Below, in pieces: positions 32,383 to 41,243 of a DNA stretch of 64,000 nt. Position numbers and translations under genes: made by a program. The DNA lies in contig JALNXH010000014.1 of NCBI GenBank assembly GCA_023230455.1, positions 1 through 64,000 of the forward strand, written 5' to 3'. Numbering within the stretch: the stretch's first letter is position 1; each line of letters begins with the position of its first letter. The notes under the pieces are model-generated. The model was given only the letters and a program-made list of their open reading frames with translations, was not told where the DNA came from and made no database searches. This stretch comes from Rhodocyclaceae bacterium (GTDB taxonomy: Bacteria > Pseudomonadota > Gammaproteobacteria > Burkholderiales > Rhodocyclaceae).

Positions 32383-32655
32383 GTGGCTCGCCTGAACCTC
32401 ATCCTGCTTGCCGTCGCGGTGGCCTGCGCCTTGTCGGCGGTTGCCGCCAATCACCGCGCACGCAAGCTGTTCGTCGAACTGGAGCGTGAGCAGACGCGGA
32501 TGCGCCAACTCGATGTCGAGTGGGGGCAACTGCAATTGGAACAGAGTACCTGGGCCAATCCGGCGCGGATCGAAAAGATCGCCCGCGAAAAATTGCAGAT
32601 GAAGACGCCTGCGCCCGGAGGCCTGTTCGCTCTGGAGCCGTTGCCGCGGCCATGA
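32383..32655 (+). CDS. ftsL: Cell division protein FtsL
   Basis: 90 residues: a single membrane segment (about 3-22) and a periplasmic coiled coil with leucine-type heptads (ELEREQTRMRQLDVEWGQLQ). FtsL with FtsB and FtsQ activates FtsWI. GTG start 1 nt after rsmH; stop overlaps the ftsI ATG. Confidence 0.92.
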   Translation: MARLNLILLAVAVACALSAVAANHRARKLFVELEREQTRMRQLDVEWGQLQLEQSTWANPARIEKIAREKLQMKTPAPGGLFALEPLPRP

Positions 32656-34376
32656 AATTTTCTCAGAGCCCCATTCTTTCCCAGGCCGTTCCGGCGTGGC
32701 GCTCGCGCCTTGTGCTGCTGGTTTTGCTGGCGGCGTTTATGATTCTGGTCGGCCGTTCGCTTTATCTTCAGGGGTTCCGCAACGATTTCCTCAAGGGCAA
32801 GGGTGAAGCGCGCTACGAGCGCGTACTCGAAGTGTCGGCGACCCGCGGTCGGATTGCCGATCGTCATGGCGACGTGCTGGCGATATCCACTCCTGTCAAA
32901 TCGATCTGGGCCATACCGGAGGACGCGCGCCTACAGCCGGCGCAGATCCGCGAACTGGCGCAATTGCTGGAAATGAACGTCGCCGAATTGAGCCGCAAGC
33001 TGGCCAGCGACAAGGATTTCGTATTCATCAAAAGACAGATTCCGCCCGACCTGGCCGAGCGGGTCGCCGCGCTGAAATTGCCAGGCATCCATCAGCAGCT
33101 CGAATATCGCCGCTACTATCCGGCCGGCGATCTGACTGCCCACATTCTCGGCTTCACCGGTGTCGAGGATGCCGGCCAGGAGGGCGTCGAACTCGCCTTC
33201 AACGATCGTCTCGCCGGCAAGCCCGGCAGCCGGCGTGTGATCCGTGATCGTCGCGGCAACGTCGTCGAGGACGTCGAGTCGATCCGCGAACCACAGGACG
33301 GCCAGGACATCACCCTGGCGCTCGACGACAAGATCCAGTATCTCGCCTACTCCATGCTGAAGCAGGCCATCGAGCGGCATCGCGCCAAGGCCGGCGGCGT
33401 GGTGGTGCTGGATGCCAAGACCGGCGAGGTGCTGGCGCTGGTCAATCTGCCCACCTACAACCCAAACAATCGCGAGCGGCTGATCGGCGCACAGTTGCGC
33501 AACCGGGCGCTGACCGACACCTTCGAGCCGGGATCGACGATGAAGCCATTCACCATCGCCCTCGGCCTGGAGCAGGGCAAATACCGTTACGACACGCCGA
33601 TCCAGACGGCGCCGGGGCGCCTCACCGTCGGCAATGCGACGATCCACGATGCACATGTGCATGGTGTGCTAACGGTGGCTCAGGTGATCCAAAAATCCTC
33701 CAACGTCGGCTCGGCCAAGATCGCCCTGTCGATGCCGGCCGAATCGATGTGGGACACCTTTGACAACCTCGGCTTCGGCACGCCGTTGCGACTTGGTTTT
33801 CCCGGCGAAGTGGGGGGGCGCCTGCGGCCGTGGAAGAAATGGCAACCGATCGAACAGGCGACCATGGCCTACGGTCATGGTATCTCGGTAACCCTAATCC
33901 AACTGGCCCGCGCCTACATGGTCTTCGCCCGTGATGGCGATCTGATCCCGCTCTCACTGACCAAGGTCGATGCGCCTCCCGTCGGCGGCAAATCTGTTTT
34001 TTCCGCCCAGACGGCACGGGAAGTACGGGCTATGCTGGAATTGGTGGTCCTGCCTGGCGGCACGGCACCCAAGGCCCAGGTTGCCGGCTACCGCGTCGCC
34101 GGCAAGACCGGTACGGCGCACAAGATCGAAGGCGGCGGCTACGCCAACAAATACGTCGCCTCCTTCGTCGGTTTCGCCCCGGTGTCCGACCCGCGACTGG
34201 TGATCGCGGTGATGGTTGACGAGCCTTCGGCCGGCATTTATTACGGCGGCGACGTCGCCGCCCCGGCGTTTTCACAGGTCATGGCCGGCGCCCTGCGGAC
34301 CCTCGGCGTCCCCCAGGACGCCCCGTTGCAGCCTATTTCGGCGACAGCGACGCCGGACGTCAAGGAAGAAATGTGA
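32652..34376 (+). CDS. ftsI: Septal peptidoglycan transpeptidase FtsI (PBP3)
   Basis: 574 residues. N-terminal membrane anchor (about 21-39), pedestal domain (RYERVLEVSATRGRIADRHG), then the transpeptidase with the SxxK motif (GSTMKPFT), SSN and KTGT (AGKTGTAHK). It crosslinks septal peptidoglycan together with FtsW. ATG 32652 overlaps the ftsL stop; a longer in-frame start inside ftsL was rejected because it lacks a Shine-Dalgarno and adds non-family residues. Confidence 0.97.
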   Translation: MKFSQSPILSQAVPAWRSRLVLLVLLAAFMILVGRSLYLQGFRNDFLKGKGEARYERVLEVSATRGRIADRHGDVLAISTPVKSIWAIPEDARLQPAQIRELAQLLEMNVAELSRKLASDKDFVFIKRQIPPDLAERVAALKLPGIHQQLEYRRYYPAGDLTAHILGFTGVEDAGQEGVELAFNDRLAGKPGSRRVIRDRRGNVVEDVESIREPQDGQDITLALDDKIQYLAYSMLKQAIERHRAKAGGVVVLDAKTGEVLALVNLPTYNPNNRERLIGAQLRNRALTDTFEPGSTMKPFTIALGLEQGKYRYDTPIQTAPGRLTVGNATIHDAHVHGVLTVAQVIQKSSNVGSAKIALSMPAESMWDTFDNLGFGTPLRLGFPGEVGGRLRPWKKWQPIEQATMAYGHGISVTLIQLARAYMVFARDGDLIPLSLTKVDAPPVGGKSVFSAQTAREVRAMLELVVLPGGTAPKAQVAGYRVAGKTGTAHKIEGGGYANKYVASFVGFAPVSDPRLVIAVMVDEPSAGIYYGGDVAAPAFSQVMAGALRTLGVPQDAPLQPISATATPDVKEEM

Positions 34377-35821
34377 GCGCGATGGCCGTTCTTGAACAAC
34401 TCCGCGAGCGAGGCGTGACTGCCGTCAGCCTTTGCATCGACTCGCGCCGGGTGGTGCCGGGCGACGTTTTTGTCGCCTATCCGGGCGCCCATGCCGACGG
34501 CCGCCGCTTCGTCGACGCCGCTGTGGATCGGGGCGCGGCGGCGGTGTTGTACGAAGCCGCCGCGGCGAACCTGCCGGCGCTTGCGGTACCGGCGATTGCC
34601 GTTGCCGGGCTGGCGCAATTGAGCGGAGAGATCGCCCATCGGGTCTATGGCTGCCCTTCGGAAAACCTACAGTTGATTGGCGTCACCGGCACCAACGGCA
34701 AAACCTCCGTTTCGCAGTGGATTGCCCAGGCGCTGGATGGTCTCGGACAGCATTGCGCGGTGATCGGCACCCTGGGCAACGGTTTCGTCGATGCGCTGGA
34801 GGACAGCCCCAACACCACGCCGGATTCCGTCACCCTGCATCGCGACCTGGCACAATTCGTCACCCGGGGCGCTCGGGCATGCGCGATGGAGGTGTCGTCG
34901 ATCGGCCTCGAACAGGGTCGGGTGAATGGCGCACGAATTCGCACAGCAGTGTTTACCAATCTCACCCGCGATCACCTCGAATACCACGGCAGTATGGAAG
35001 CCTATGCTGCCGCCAAGGCGCGGTTGTTCGAGCATCCAGGCATCGAGACCGCGGTGATCAATCTGGACGACGCTTTCGGCCGTGAGCTCGCGCAGCGCCT
35101 GTGCGGGCGGCGGCCGACCATCGGCTATACGCTGGAAAACAGACCGGGTGCGGATACCGTGCTGGCTGCCAGTGACCTCGAAATGAATGGAGCCGGCCTG
35201 CGCTTCCGGCTCGGCGATGAGACGGTGAGCGCGCCGTTGATCGGGCGCTTCAACGCATCGAACACGCTGGCGGTAATCGCTGCACTTATGGCCGGTGGCG
35301 TCGACCGCAATCTGGCGATCGACGCGGTCGCCAGATTGCGCCCACCGCCTGGGCGCATGCAGCGCGTTGGTGGCGTGGATGCGCCGCTGGTGGTGATCGA
35401 TTACGCCCATACGCCGGATGCTCTGGAAAAGGCGCTGATCGCGCTACGCGCAACCGCGGCGGCACGCGGTGGCAAGCTGATCTGCCTGTTCGGCTGCGGT
35501 GGCGAACGCGATCCGGGAAAGCGGCCGTTGATGGGCGCGGTGGCCGAGCGCTTGGCCGACCGGGTCATCGTCACCAGCGACAACCCGCGTAGCGAGGAAC
35601 CGCAGGCCATCGTCGCCGCGATCGGTGCCGGCATGACTGCGCCGGTGCAGTCGATCGTCGATCGCCGCGTGGCGATTGCCGCAACGATTGCCGCCGCCGA
35701 TCGCCACGATACTCTTCTGCTTGCCGGTAAGGGGCACGAGCCCTATCAGGAAATTGCCGGCGTGCGTCACCCCTTTTCCGACCTGGCCGAAGCGGTCCGG
35801 GCCCTGGAGCAACGCCTATGA
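34373..35821 (+). CDS. murE: UDP-MurNAc-dipeptide:meso-diaminopimelate ligase
   Basis: 482 residues. The ATP loop is GVTGTNGKTS (around residue 105), and the DNPRSEEP motif near residue 400 is the meso-DAP specificity signature, so the wall is of the DAP type. GTG 34373 overlaps the ftsI stop (GTGA); ATG 34382 is an alternative. Confidence 0.97.
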   Translation: MSAMAVLEQLRERGVTAVSLCIDSRRVVPGDVFVAYPGAHADGRRFVDAAVDRGAAAVLYEAAAANLPALAVPAIAVAGLAQLSGEIAHRVYGCPSENLQLIGVTGTNGKTSVSQWIAQALDGLGQHCAVIGTLGNGFVDALEDSPNTTPDSVTLHRDLAQFVTRGARACAMEVSSIGLEQGRVNGARIRTAVFTNLTRDHLEYHGSMEAYAAAKARLFEHPGIETAVINLDDAFGRELAQRLCGRRPTIGYTLENRPGADTVLAASDLEMNGAGLRFRLGDETVSAPLIGRFNASNTLAVIAALMAGGVDRNLAIDAVARLRPPPGRMQRVGGVDAPLVVIDYAHTPDALEKALIALRATAAARGGKLICLFGCGGERDPGKRPLMGAVAERLADRVIVTSDNPRSEEPQAIVAAIGAGMTAPVQSIVDRRVAIAATIAAADRHDTLLLAGKGHEPYQEIAGVRHPFSDLAEAVRALEQRL

Positions 35822-37197
35822 TTATGACCCTGGTCGAGGCTGCCCTCGCCACAGGCGGTACGCCTTCCGACGGTGCGATCGGCTTTACCGCCGTTGCCAC
35901 CGATTCGCGCAGTATTCGTCCCGGCGAGCTGTTCATCGCGCTCGACGGCGAACGTTTCGACGGCCACGATTTCGTTGCCGATGTGCTCGGCCGCGGCGCT
36001 GCCGCCGCCATGGTCAGCCGGGCCTGGGCGGCCACCTGCGGTAAGGACCTGCCGCTGCTGGCGGTGGACGATACGCGACTGGCCCTCGGTCATCTCGCCG
36101 CCCATTGGCGCGACAAGTTCGACATTCCGCTGATCGGGATTACCGGCAGTAATGGCAAAACCACGGTCAAGGAAATGTGTGCGGCGATCCTGCGCGACCA
36201 TTGCGGCGACGAAGCCGTGCTCGCCACGGCCGGCAATTTGAACAACGATATCGGCCTGCCGATGACGCTGCTCGGTTTGCGCGCAGGCCATCGCGCCGCG
36301 GTAATCGAGATGGGCATGAACCATCCCGGGGAGATCGCCTATCTGACGCGCTTGGCTTCGCCCACGGTGGCATTGGTAAACAATGCCCAGCGAGCCCACC
36401 TGGAGGGGCTCGGTTCGCTGGTGGCGGTGGCCCGGGCTAAGGGCGAAATCTTCGAAGGATTGCCGGCCGAGGGGATCGCGGTGATCAACGTCGACGATCC
36501 CTATGCGCCGTTGTGGCGCGAACTGGCTGCCGGCCGCAGGATACTCGGCTTCGGGCTCAACGCTGCTGCGGAGGTAGGCGCAACGGTGGATCCCGGATTT
36601 TTCTCCAGCCACATCCATCTGGCGACGCCGTCCGGCCACACCGATTTCGATCTCCCGGTGCCTGGCATGCACAACGCCAGCAATGCACTGGCGGCGGCAG
36701 CGGCCTGCCTCGCTGCCGATATTCCACTGTCGGCGGTTGCCCGCGGGCTCACGGCCTATGCCGGAGTTAAGGGACGGCTGCAACGCGCGCCGGGGCTGCA
36801 CGGGGCACTGGTGATCGACGACAGCTACAACGCCAACCCCGATTCAATGCGTGCCGCGGTCGATGTGCTGGCCGCACTGCCGGGGCGGCGCATCCTGGTC
36901 ATCGGCGATATGGGTGAAGTCGGCGCCGCCGGCGGGCAGTTCCACGACGAACTCGGCGGCTACGCCAAGAGCATGGGCGTCGACCGGCTGTATTGTCTCG
37001 GCGAACTGTCGGTCGCCGCCGCCCACAATTTTGGCGAAGGCGGGGTGCATTTCACCCGCCTCGACGAACTCGTTCGCGCTTTGCGCGCCGAGATGGATGA
37101 AACCGCCACGGTGCTGGTGAAAGGGTCGCGTTTTATGCGCATGGAGCGCGTGGTCGAGGCCGTCACAGCCAACGGAGATAAGAACGATGCTGCTTGA
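35818..37197 (+). CDS. murF: UDP-MurNAc-tripeptide:D-Ala-D-Ala ligase
   Basis: 459 residues with the Mur ligase loop GITGSNGKTTVKEM, the N-terminal substrate domain and the C-terminal ligase domain (DDSYNANPDSMRAA). Adds D-Ala-D-Ala to finish the UDP-linked pentapeptide. ATG 35818 overlaps murE by 4 nt; ATG 35824 is an alternative. Its 3' end overlaps mraY by 11 nt. Confidence 0.97.
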   Translation: MIMTLVEAALATGGTPSDGAIGFTAVATDSRSIRPGELFIALDGERFDGHDFVADVLGRGAAAAMVSRAWAATCGKDLPLLAVDDTRLALGHLAAHWRDKFDIPLIGITGSNGKTTVKEMCAAILRDHCGDEAVLATAGNLNNDIGLPMTLLGLRAGHRAAVIEMGMNHPGEIAYLTRLASPTVALVNNAQRAHLEGLGSLVAVARAKGEIFEGLPAEGIAVINVDDPYAPLWRELAAGRRILGFGLNAAAEVGATVDPGFFSSHIHLATPSGHTDFDLPVPGMHNASNALAAAAACLAADIPLSAVARGLTAYAGVKGRLQRAPGLHGALVIDDSYNANPDSMRAAVDVLAALPGRRILVIGDMGEVGAAGGQFHDELGGYAKSMGVDRLYCLGELSVAAAHNFGEGGVHFTRLDELVRALRAEMDETATVLVKGSRFMRMERVVEAVTANGDKNDAA

Positions 37198-38356
37198 ACT
37201 TGCCCAGTGGCTGGCGAAGGACTTCCGCGCCTTCAACGTATTCAACTACATCACCTTGCGCGCGGTGCTCGCCACGATGACCGCACTGACCATTTCCTTC
37301 GTCGCCGGGCCGGCTTTCATCCGCTGGCTGGCGCTGAAAAAGATCGGCCAGTCCGTGCGCAGCGACGGTCCGCAGACACACTTGTCCAAGTCCGGCACGC
37401 CGACCATGGGCGGCGGGTTGATCCTGATTTCGCTCGGCCTGGCGACGCTGCTGTGGGCCGACCTGTCGAATCGCTTCGTCTGGATCGTGCTCATCGTCAC
37501 CCTCGGCTATGGCGCGGTCGGCTGGGTGGACGACTGGCGCAAGGTGGTCTACCGCAATCCCGACGGCCTTTCCGCCCGCGCCAAGTACTTTTGGCAGTCG
37601 GTGATCGGCCTCGCCGCCGCAATCTATATCGCTTTCTCGATCTCTGCGCCGGATAACGAAAAGGTGGTGCAACTGTTCTTCCAGTGGGTCGGCAGCGGAT
37701 TCACGCTGGAGCTGCCGGCCAAGGCCAATCTGATCCTGCCATTCTTCAAGAGCGTGACCTATCCGCTGGGTGTCTTCGGTTTCATCGTCCTCACCTATTT
37801 CGTCATTGTCGGCACCAGCAATGCGGTGAACCTCACTGACGGCCTCGATGGTTTGGCCATCATGCCGACCGTGCTGGTCGGGTCAGCACTCGGCATCTTC
37901 GCCTATGTCGCGGGGAACGCCGTGTATTCGAAATATTTGCTGCTGCCCTACATCCCCGGCGCTGGCGAGTTGACGGTGTTCTGTGCGGCGCTCGCCGGCG
38001 CCGGGCTCGGCTTTCTCTGGTTCAACGCCTATCCGGCGGAGGTGTTCATGGGTGATGTCGGCGCGCTGGCGCTGGGCGCTGCGCTCGGCACGGTGGCGGT
38101 GATCGTGCGCCAGGAAATCGTGCTGTTCATCATGGGCGGCGTGTTCGTCGCCGAAACCCTGTCGGTGATGCTGCAGGTCGGTTACTTCAAGTACACCAAG
38201 AAAAAATATGGCGCGGGCCGTCGCATCCTGCGCATGGCGCCGCTGCATCATCATTTCGAGCAGAGCGGCTGGAAGGAAACCCAGGTTGTGGTGCGCTTCT
38301 GGATCATCACCATCCTGCTCGTGCTGTTCGGTCTGGCGACGTTGAAGATCCGTTGA
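37187..38356 (+). CDS. mraY: Phospho-MurNAc-pentapeptide transferase MraY
   Basis: 389-residue inner-membrane enzyme that makes lipid I. About ten membrane segments. The catalytic Asp motifs GWVDDWRKV and NLTDGLDGLA and the APLHHHFEQSGW loop are present. It ends 106 nt before murD, a gap filled largely by a palindromic repeat. Confidence 0.98.
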   Translation: MLLELAQWLAKDFRAFNVFNYITLRAVLATMTALTISFVAGPAFIRWLALKKIGQSVRSDGPQTHLSKSGTPTMGGGLILISLGLATLLWADLSNRFVWIVLIVTLGYGAVGWVDDWRKVVYRNPDGLSARAKYFWQSVIGLAAAIYIAFSISAPDNEKVVQLFFQWVGSGFTLELPAKANLILPFFKSVTYPLGVFGFIVLTYFVIVGTSNAVNLTDGLDGLAIMPTVLVGSALGIFAYVAGNAVYSKYLLLPYIPGAGELTVFCAALAGAGLGFLWFNAYPAEVFMGDVGALALGAALGTVAVIVRQEIVLFIMGGVFVAETLSVMLQVGYFKYTKKKYGAGRRILRMAPLHHHFEQSGWKETQVVVRFWIITILLVLFGLATLKIR

Positions 38357-38367
38357 TGAATACCGCT

Positions 38368-38449
38368 TTCAACACAAAGAACGCAGAGAAACAGAGGGCA
38401 CAGCGTGAAGTCGTGCTGCTCGGCGTGATCTCTCTATCTCTGTGTCAAC
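38368..38449. repeat. Purine-rich imperfect palindrome between mraY and murD
   Basis: An arm rich in CACARAG and GCAGAG words (38368-38403) faces a complementary arm of CTCTCT and CTGTGT words (38427-38449). ACACARAGA and AGAGA blocks match between the two arms. It fills most of the 106-nt gap in a cluster whose other junctions overlap or nearly abut. Its layout resembles the G-rich palindrome after ftsW (41152-41223). Confidence 0.6.
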
Positions 38450-38462
38450 AGAAGTCGCTTGT

Positions 38463-39962
38463 ATGCAGTTGAATGGTCGCCACGTCCTCGTCCTCGGTCT
38501 TGGCGAATCTGGGCTGGCCATGGCGCGCTGGTGCGTTCGCAGCGGCGCACGTGTGCGCGTCGCCGACACGCGGCAGGAGCCGCCGTTTAAGGCCGCGCTG
38601 GAACACAGCCTGGGCGGCGTCGAATTCGTCGCTGGCGAATTCGACAAGCGCCTGCTCGACAGCATCGATCTGGTCGCGCTTTCGCCCGGGCTCTCCGGCG
38701 GGCTGATGGTGGTGATTCATGCTCGCGCCAACGGTATTCCGGTGGTCGGCGAGATCGAACTGTTTGCTGCGGCATTGCGCAATGCAGGGGTGCGACCGCA
38801 GACGCGGGTGATCGCCATCACCGGCACCAACGGCAAGACCACCACCACGGCGCTCACCGCCCATCTGTGCAATGCGGCCGGGCATCGCGCCATCGCCGCC
38901 GGCAACATTTCGCCTTCGGCACTGACTGCCTTGATGGCCGCCGAGGAGTCGGGGCGGCAGCCGGATGTCTGGGTGCTCGAACTCTCCAGTTTCCAGCTTG
39001 AGTCACTCGAAAGCCTCGACGCCGATGCTGCTGCGGTGCTCAACATCAGCGACGACCATCTCGACCGCTACATTGACGTTGGCGAATATTCCAGCGCAAA
39101 AGCGCGGATCTTTTCTGGCGATGGCGTGCAGGTGCTGAACCGGCAAGATCGCCGGGTGAAGCGCATGGCGCTGGCCGATCGCCCGGTGATCAGCTTCGGC
39201 CTCGATGCGCCTGGAACATCGGCGGACTACGGCATTCGGCCGAACCGCGGTGAGCCCTGGCTGGTGCGCGGCGACAGCTTCCTGCTGCCGCTGTCGGACC
39301 TGCCAATCGCTGGCCTGCACAATGCTGCCAATGCCATGGCAGCGCTGGCCCTCTGCGAAGCCGTCGGCCTTCCGCTGGTGGCCCTGCTGTCGGGGCTACG
39401 CAGCTTCAAGGGGCTGCCGCATCGGGTTGAGAAGGTCGCCGAGATCGGCGGAGTGATCTATTACGACGATTCCAAGGGGACCAACGTCGGTGCCACCCTT
39501 GCCGCCTTGAAGGGCCTTGGTCCAACCCTTTCCTCCCGCCGGGCGGAGCCAACTCGCCGCCTCCCTTCCTTGGAACGGGAGGACGGGAGGGATGGCTCAC
39601 CCTTGCTCGGCGAAACAACCAAGGATAGGAGCGATCCAAAGATCGTTCTTATCCTTGGCGGCGATGGCAAGGGGCAGGATTTCTCCCCTCTCAAGCCGGC
39701 CGTGCGCGATCATGCTCGCGCCGTCGTGTTGATCGGCCGCGACGGTGCGAAAGTTGGCGACGCGCTGATCGGTAGCGGCGTGCCGACCCGCCATGCCGGC
39801 GATATGGACGAGGCGGTTCGCCTCTGCGCCGCCGCCGCCCAAGCCGGCGATGCGGTGCTGCTGTCGCCGGCCTGCGCCAGTTTGGACATGTTCCGCAACT
39901 ACGAACATCGCGCCGAGGTCTTCGTCGCCGCGGTGCATGCATTGGGGGCGGCGAGCGCATGA
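38463..39962 (+). CDS. murD: UDP-MurNAc-L-alanine:D-glutamate ligase, with in-frame insertion
   Basis: 499 residues. N-terminal HVLVLGLGESGLAMAR, ATP loop ITGTNGKTTTT, and the C-terminal domain with DDSKGTNVGATLAAL are all normal. Residues 354-393 (PTLSSRRAEPTRR... to ...KDRSDPK) replace what is usually a 2-3 residue link before VLILGGDGKGQDF, making the protein about 38 residues longer than usual. The insertion is encoded by a palindromic repeat. ATG 38463 is preferred to GTG 38442, which lies inside the upstream repeat; the Shine-Dalgarno is weak. Frame is intact, so the protein is probably functional. Confidence 0.95.
   Translation: MQLNGRHVLVLGLGESGLAMARWCVRSGARVRVADTRQEPPFKAALEHSLGGVEFVAGEFDKRLLDSIDLVALSPGLSGGLMVVIHARANGIPVVGEIELFAAALRNAGVRPQTRVIAITGTNGKTTTTALTAHLCNAAGHRAIAAGNISPSALTALMAAEESGRQPDVWVLELSSFQLESLESLDADAAAVLNISDDHLDRYIDVGEYSSAKARIFSGDGVQVLNRQDRRVKRMALADRPVISFGLDAPGTSADYGIRPNRGEPWLVRGDSFLLPLSDLPIAGLHNAANAMAALALCEAVGLPLVALLSGLRSFKGLPHRVEKVAEIGGVIYYDDSKGTNVGATLAALKGLGPTLSSRRAEPTRRLPSLEREDGRDGSPLLGETTKDRSDPKIVLILGGDGKGQDFSPLKPAVRDHARAVVLIGRDGAKVGDALIGSGVPTRHAGDMDEAVRLCAAAAQAGDAVLLSPACASLDMFRNYEHRAEVFVAAVHALGAASA
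39522..39658. repeat. Palindromic repeat element inserted in frame in murD
   Basis: CCTCCCG (39532-39538) pairs with CGGGAGG (39584-39590) around an inner CCTCCC/GGGAGG (39560-39565 and 39577-39582). A second hairpin has 18-bp arms (39619-39636 with 39641-39658, two G-U pairs, CAAA loop) whose right arm is native murD sequence. The foreign part, 39522-39641, is 120 nt, a multiple of three, with no stop in the murD frame. Confidence 0.8.
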
Positions 39963-41140
39963 AGATGCCTGCTTCCCCGCGCTTGGGCGGCGCCATTCCC
40001 TCTGCGCACGCGCCGGCCGAACTGGATCCGCTGCTGCTGTGGCCGGCGCTCGGGCTGCTGTTTTTCGGGCTGGTGATGGTCTATTCGGCGTCCATCGCGA
40101 CCGCCGAGGGCAGCCGGTTCACCGGTTTTTCTTCGTCTTATTTCCTGATCCGCCACGGTTTCTTCCTCGCCATCGGATTGGTGGCCGGCGTCATGGCGTT
40201 CCAGATTCCGGTACGTTTCTGGCAGCAGGTGGCACCCTGGCTGTTCGTTGCCGGGGTGGTGCTGATCGCAGTGGTGCTGGTGCCCCATATTGGCCGCGCG
40301 GTGAATGGCGCCCAACGCTGGATTCCGTTGGGGCCGGTGAATCTTCAGCCGTCCGAGCTGATGAAGCTGTTTGCCGTGCTCTACGCCGCGGACTACACCA
40401 CGCGCAAGCTGGCCGACATGGATTCATTCCGCCGCGGTTTCGTACCGATGGCGGTGGTGATGCTGCTGGTCGGCGGGTTGCTGCTGCGTGAGCCGGACTT
40501 CGGCGCCTTCGTGGTGATCATCAGCATCGCCATGGGCATCCTGTTCCTCGGCGGCATCAACGCGCGGCTGTTCGGCATTCTCTTCGTCGTGCTGCTGCTG
40601 GCCTTCATCTTCCTGATCTGGACCTCGCCCTACCGCCGCGAGCGCATCTTCGGCTTCATGGACCCCTGGCAGGATGCCTTCGGCAAGGGCTACCAACTGT
40701 CCCACGCGCTGATCGCCTTCGGTCGCGGCGAATGGTTCGGCGTCGGCCTCGGCGCCAGCGTAGAGAAGCTGTTCTACCTGCCAGAGGCGCATACCGACTT
40801 CCTGCTGGCCGTGATCGCCGAAGAACTGGGTCTGGCCGGCGTGGTGGGCGTGGTCGGATTGTTCGCGTTGGTGGTGCAGCGCTGCTTTGCCATCGGCCGT
40901 CAATCGATTGCCCTCGACCGCGTGTATGGCGGCTTGGTGGCGCAAGGCATCGGCCTTTGGCTTGGTGTGCAGTCGTTCATCAACATGGGGGTGAACATGG
41001 GTCTACTGCCGACCAAGGGCCTCACCCTGCCGCTGATGAGTTTCGGCGGCTCCGGCCTCCTCGCCAACTGCATCGCGCTGGCGATCCTGCTGCGCATCGA
41101 CTACGAGAACCGATCCGTGATGCGGGGGCAGCGCGTATGA
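39959..41140 (+). CDS. ftsW: Septal peptidoglycan glycosyltransferase FtsW
   Basis: 393 residues, SEDS family polymerase working with FtsI. About ten membrane segments. FGLVMVYSAS in segment 1, RWIPLGPVNLQPSELMK and the late LPLMSFGGSGLLANC are diagnostic. ATG 39959 overlaps the murD stop (ATGA). Confidence 0.97.
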   Translation: MKMPASPRLGGAIPSAHAPAELDPLLLWPALGLLFFGLVMVYSASIATAEGSRFTGFSSSYFLIRHGFFLAIGLVAGVMAFQIPVRFWQQVAPWLFVAGVVLIAVVLVPHIGRAVNGAQRWIPLGPVNLQPSELMKLFAVLYAADYTTRKLADMDSFRRGFVPMAVVMLLVGGLLLREPDFGAFVVIISIAMGILFLGGINARLFGILFVVLLLAFIFLIWTSPYRRERIFGFMDPWQDAFGKGYQLSHALIAFGRGEWFGVGLGASVEKLFYLPEAHTDFLLAVIAEELGLAGVVGVVGLFALVVQRCFAIGRQSIALDRVYGGLVAQGIGLWLGVQSFINMGVNMGLLPTKGLTLPLMSFGGSGLLANCIALAILLRIDYENRSVMRGQRV

Positions 41141-41151
41141 AAAGAGAAATC

Positions 41152-41223
41152 AACCACGGGGGGCACGGGGGAAACCAACGTCTTGAACGTGTTGTCCTTG
41201 TGCCCCCCGTGTCCCCCGTGGTT
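41152..41223. repeat. Long G-rich palindrome between ftsW and murG
   Basis: A 20-nt arm (AACCACGGGGGGCACGGGGG, 41152-41171) faces its complement at 41204-41223 with one G-T pair. The 32-nt interior can form a smaller ACGT-based stem. There is no T tract, so it is not a classical terminator. It looks like a dispersed miniature palindromic element. Confidence 0.8.
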
Positions 41224-41243
41224 ATCGCGGCCGGCTTCGACGC

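Noticed and set aside
34981..37197. Many long open frames on the opposite strand across mur, fts and uvrA genes
   Set aside because: They mirror the codon pattern of strong genes in GC-rich DNA, have no family resemblance and no start signals.
38442..38462. GTG 38442 as the murD start
   Set aside because: It lies inside the palindromic repeat, adds residues not found in the family, and ATG 38463 gives the conserved MurD N-terminus.
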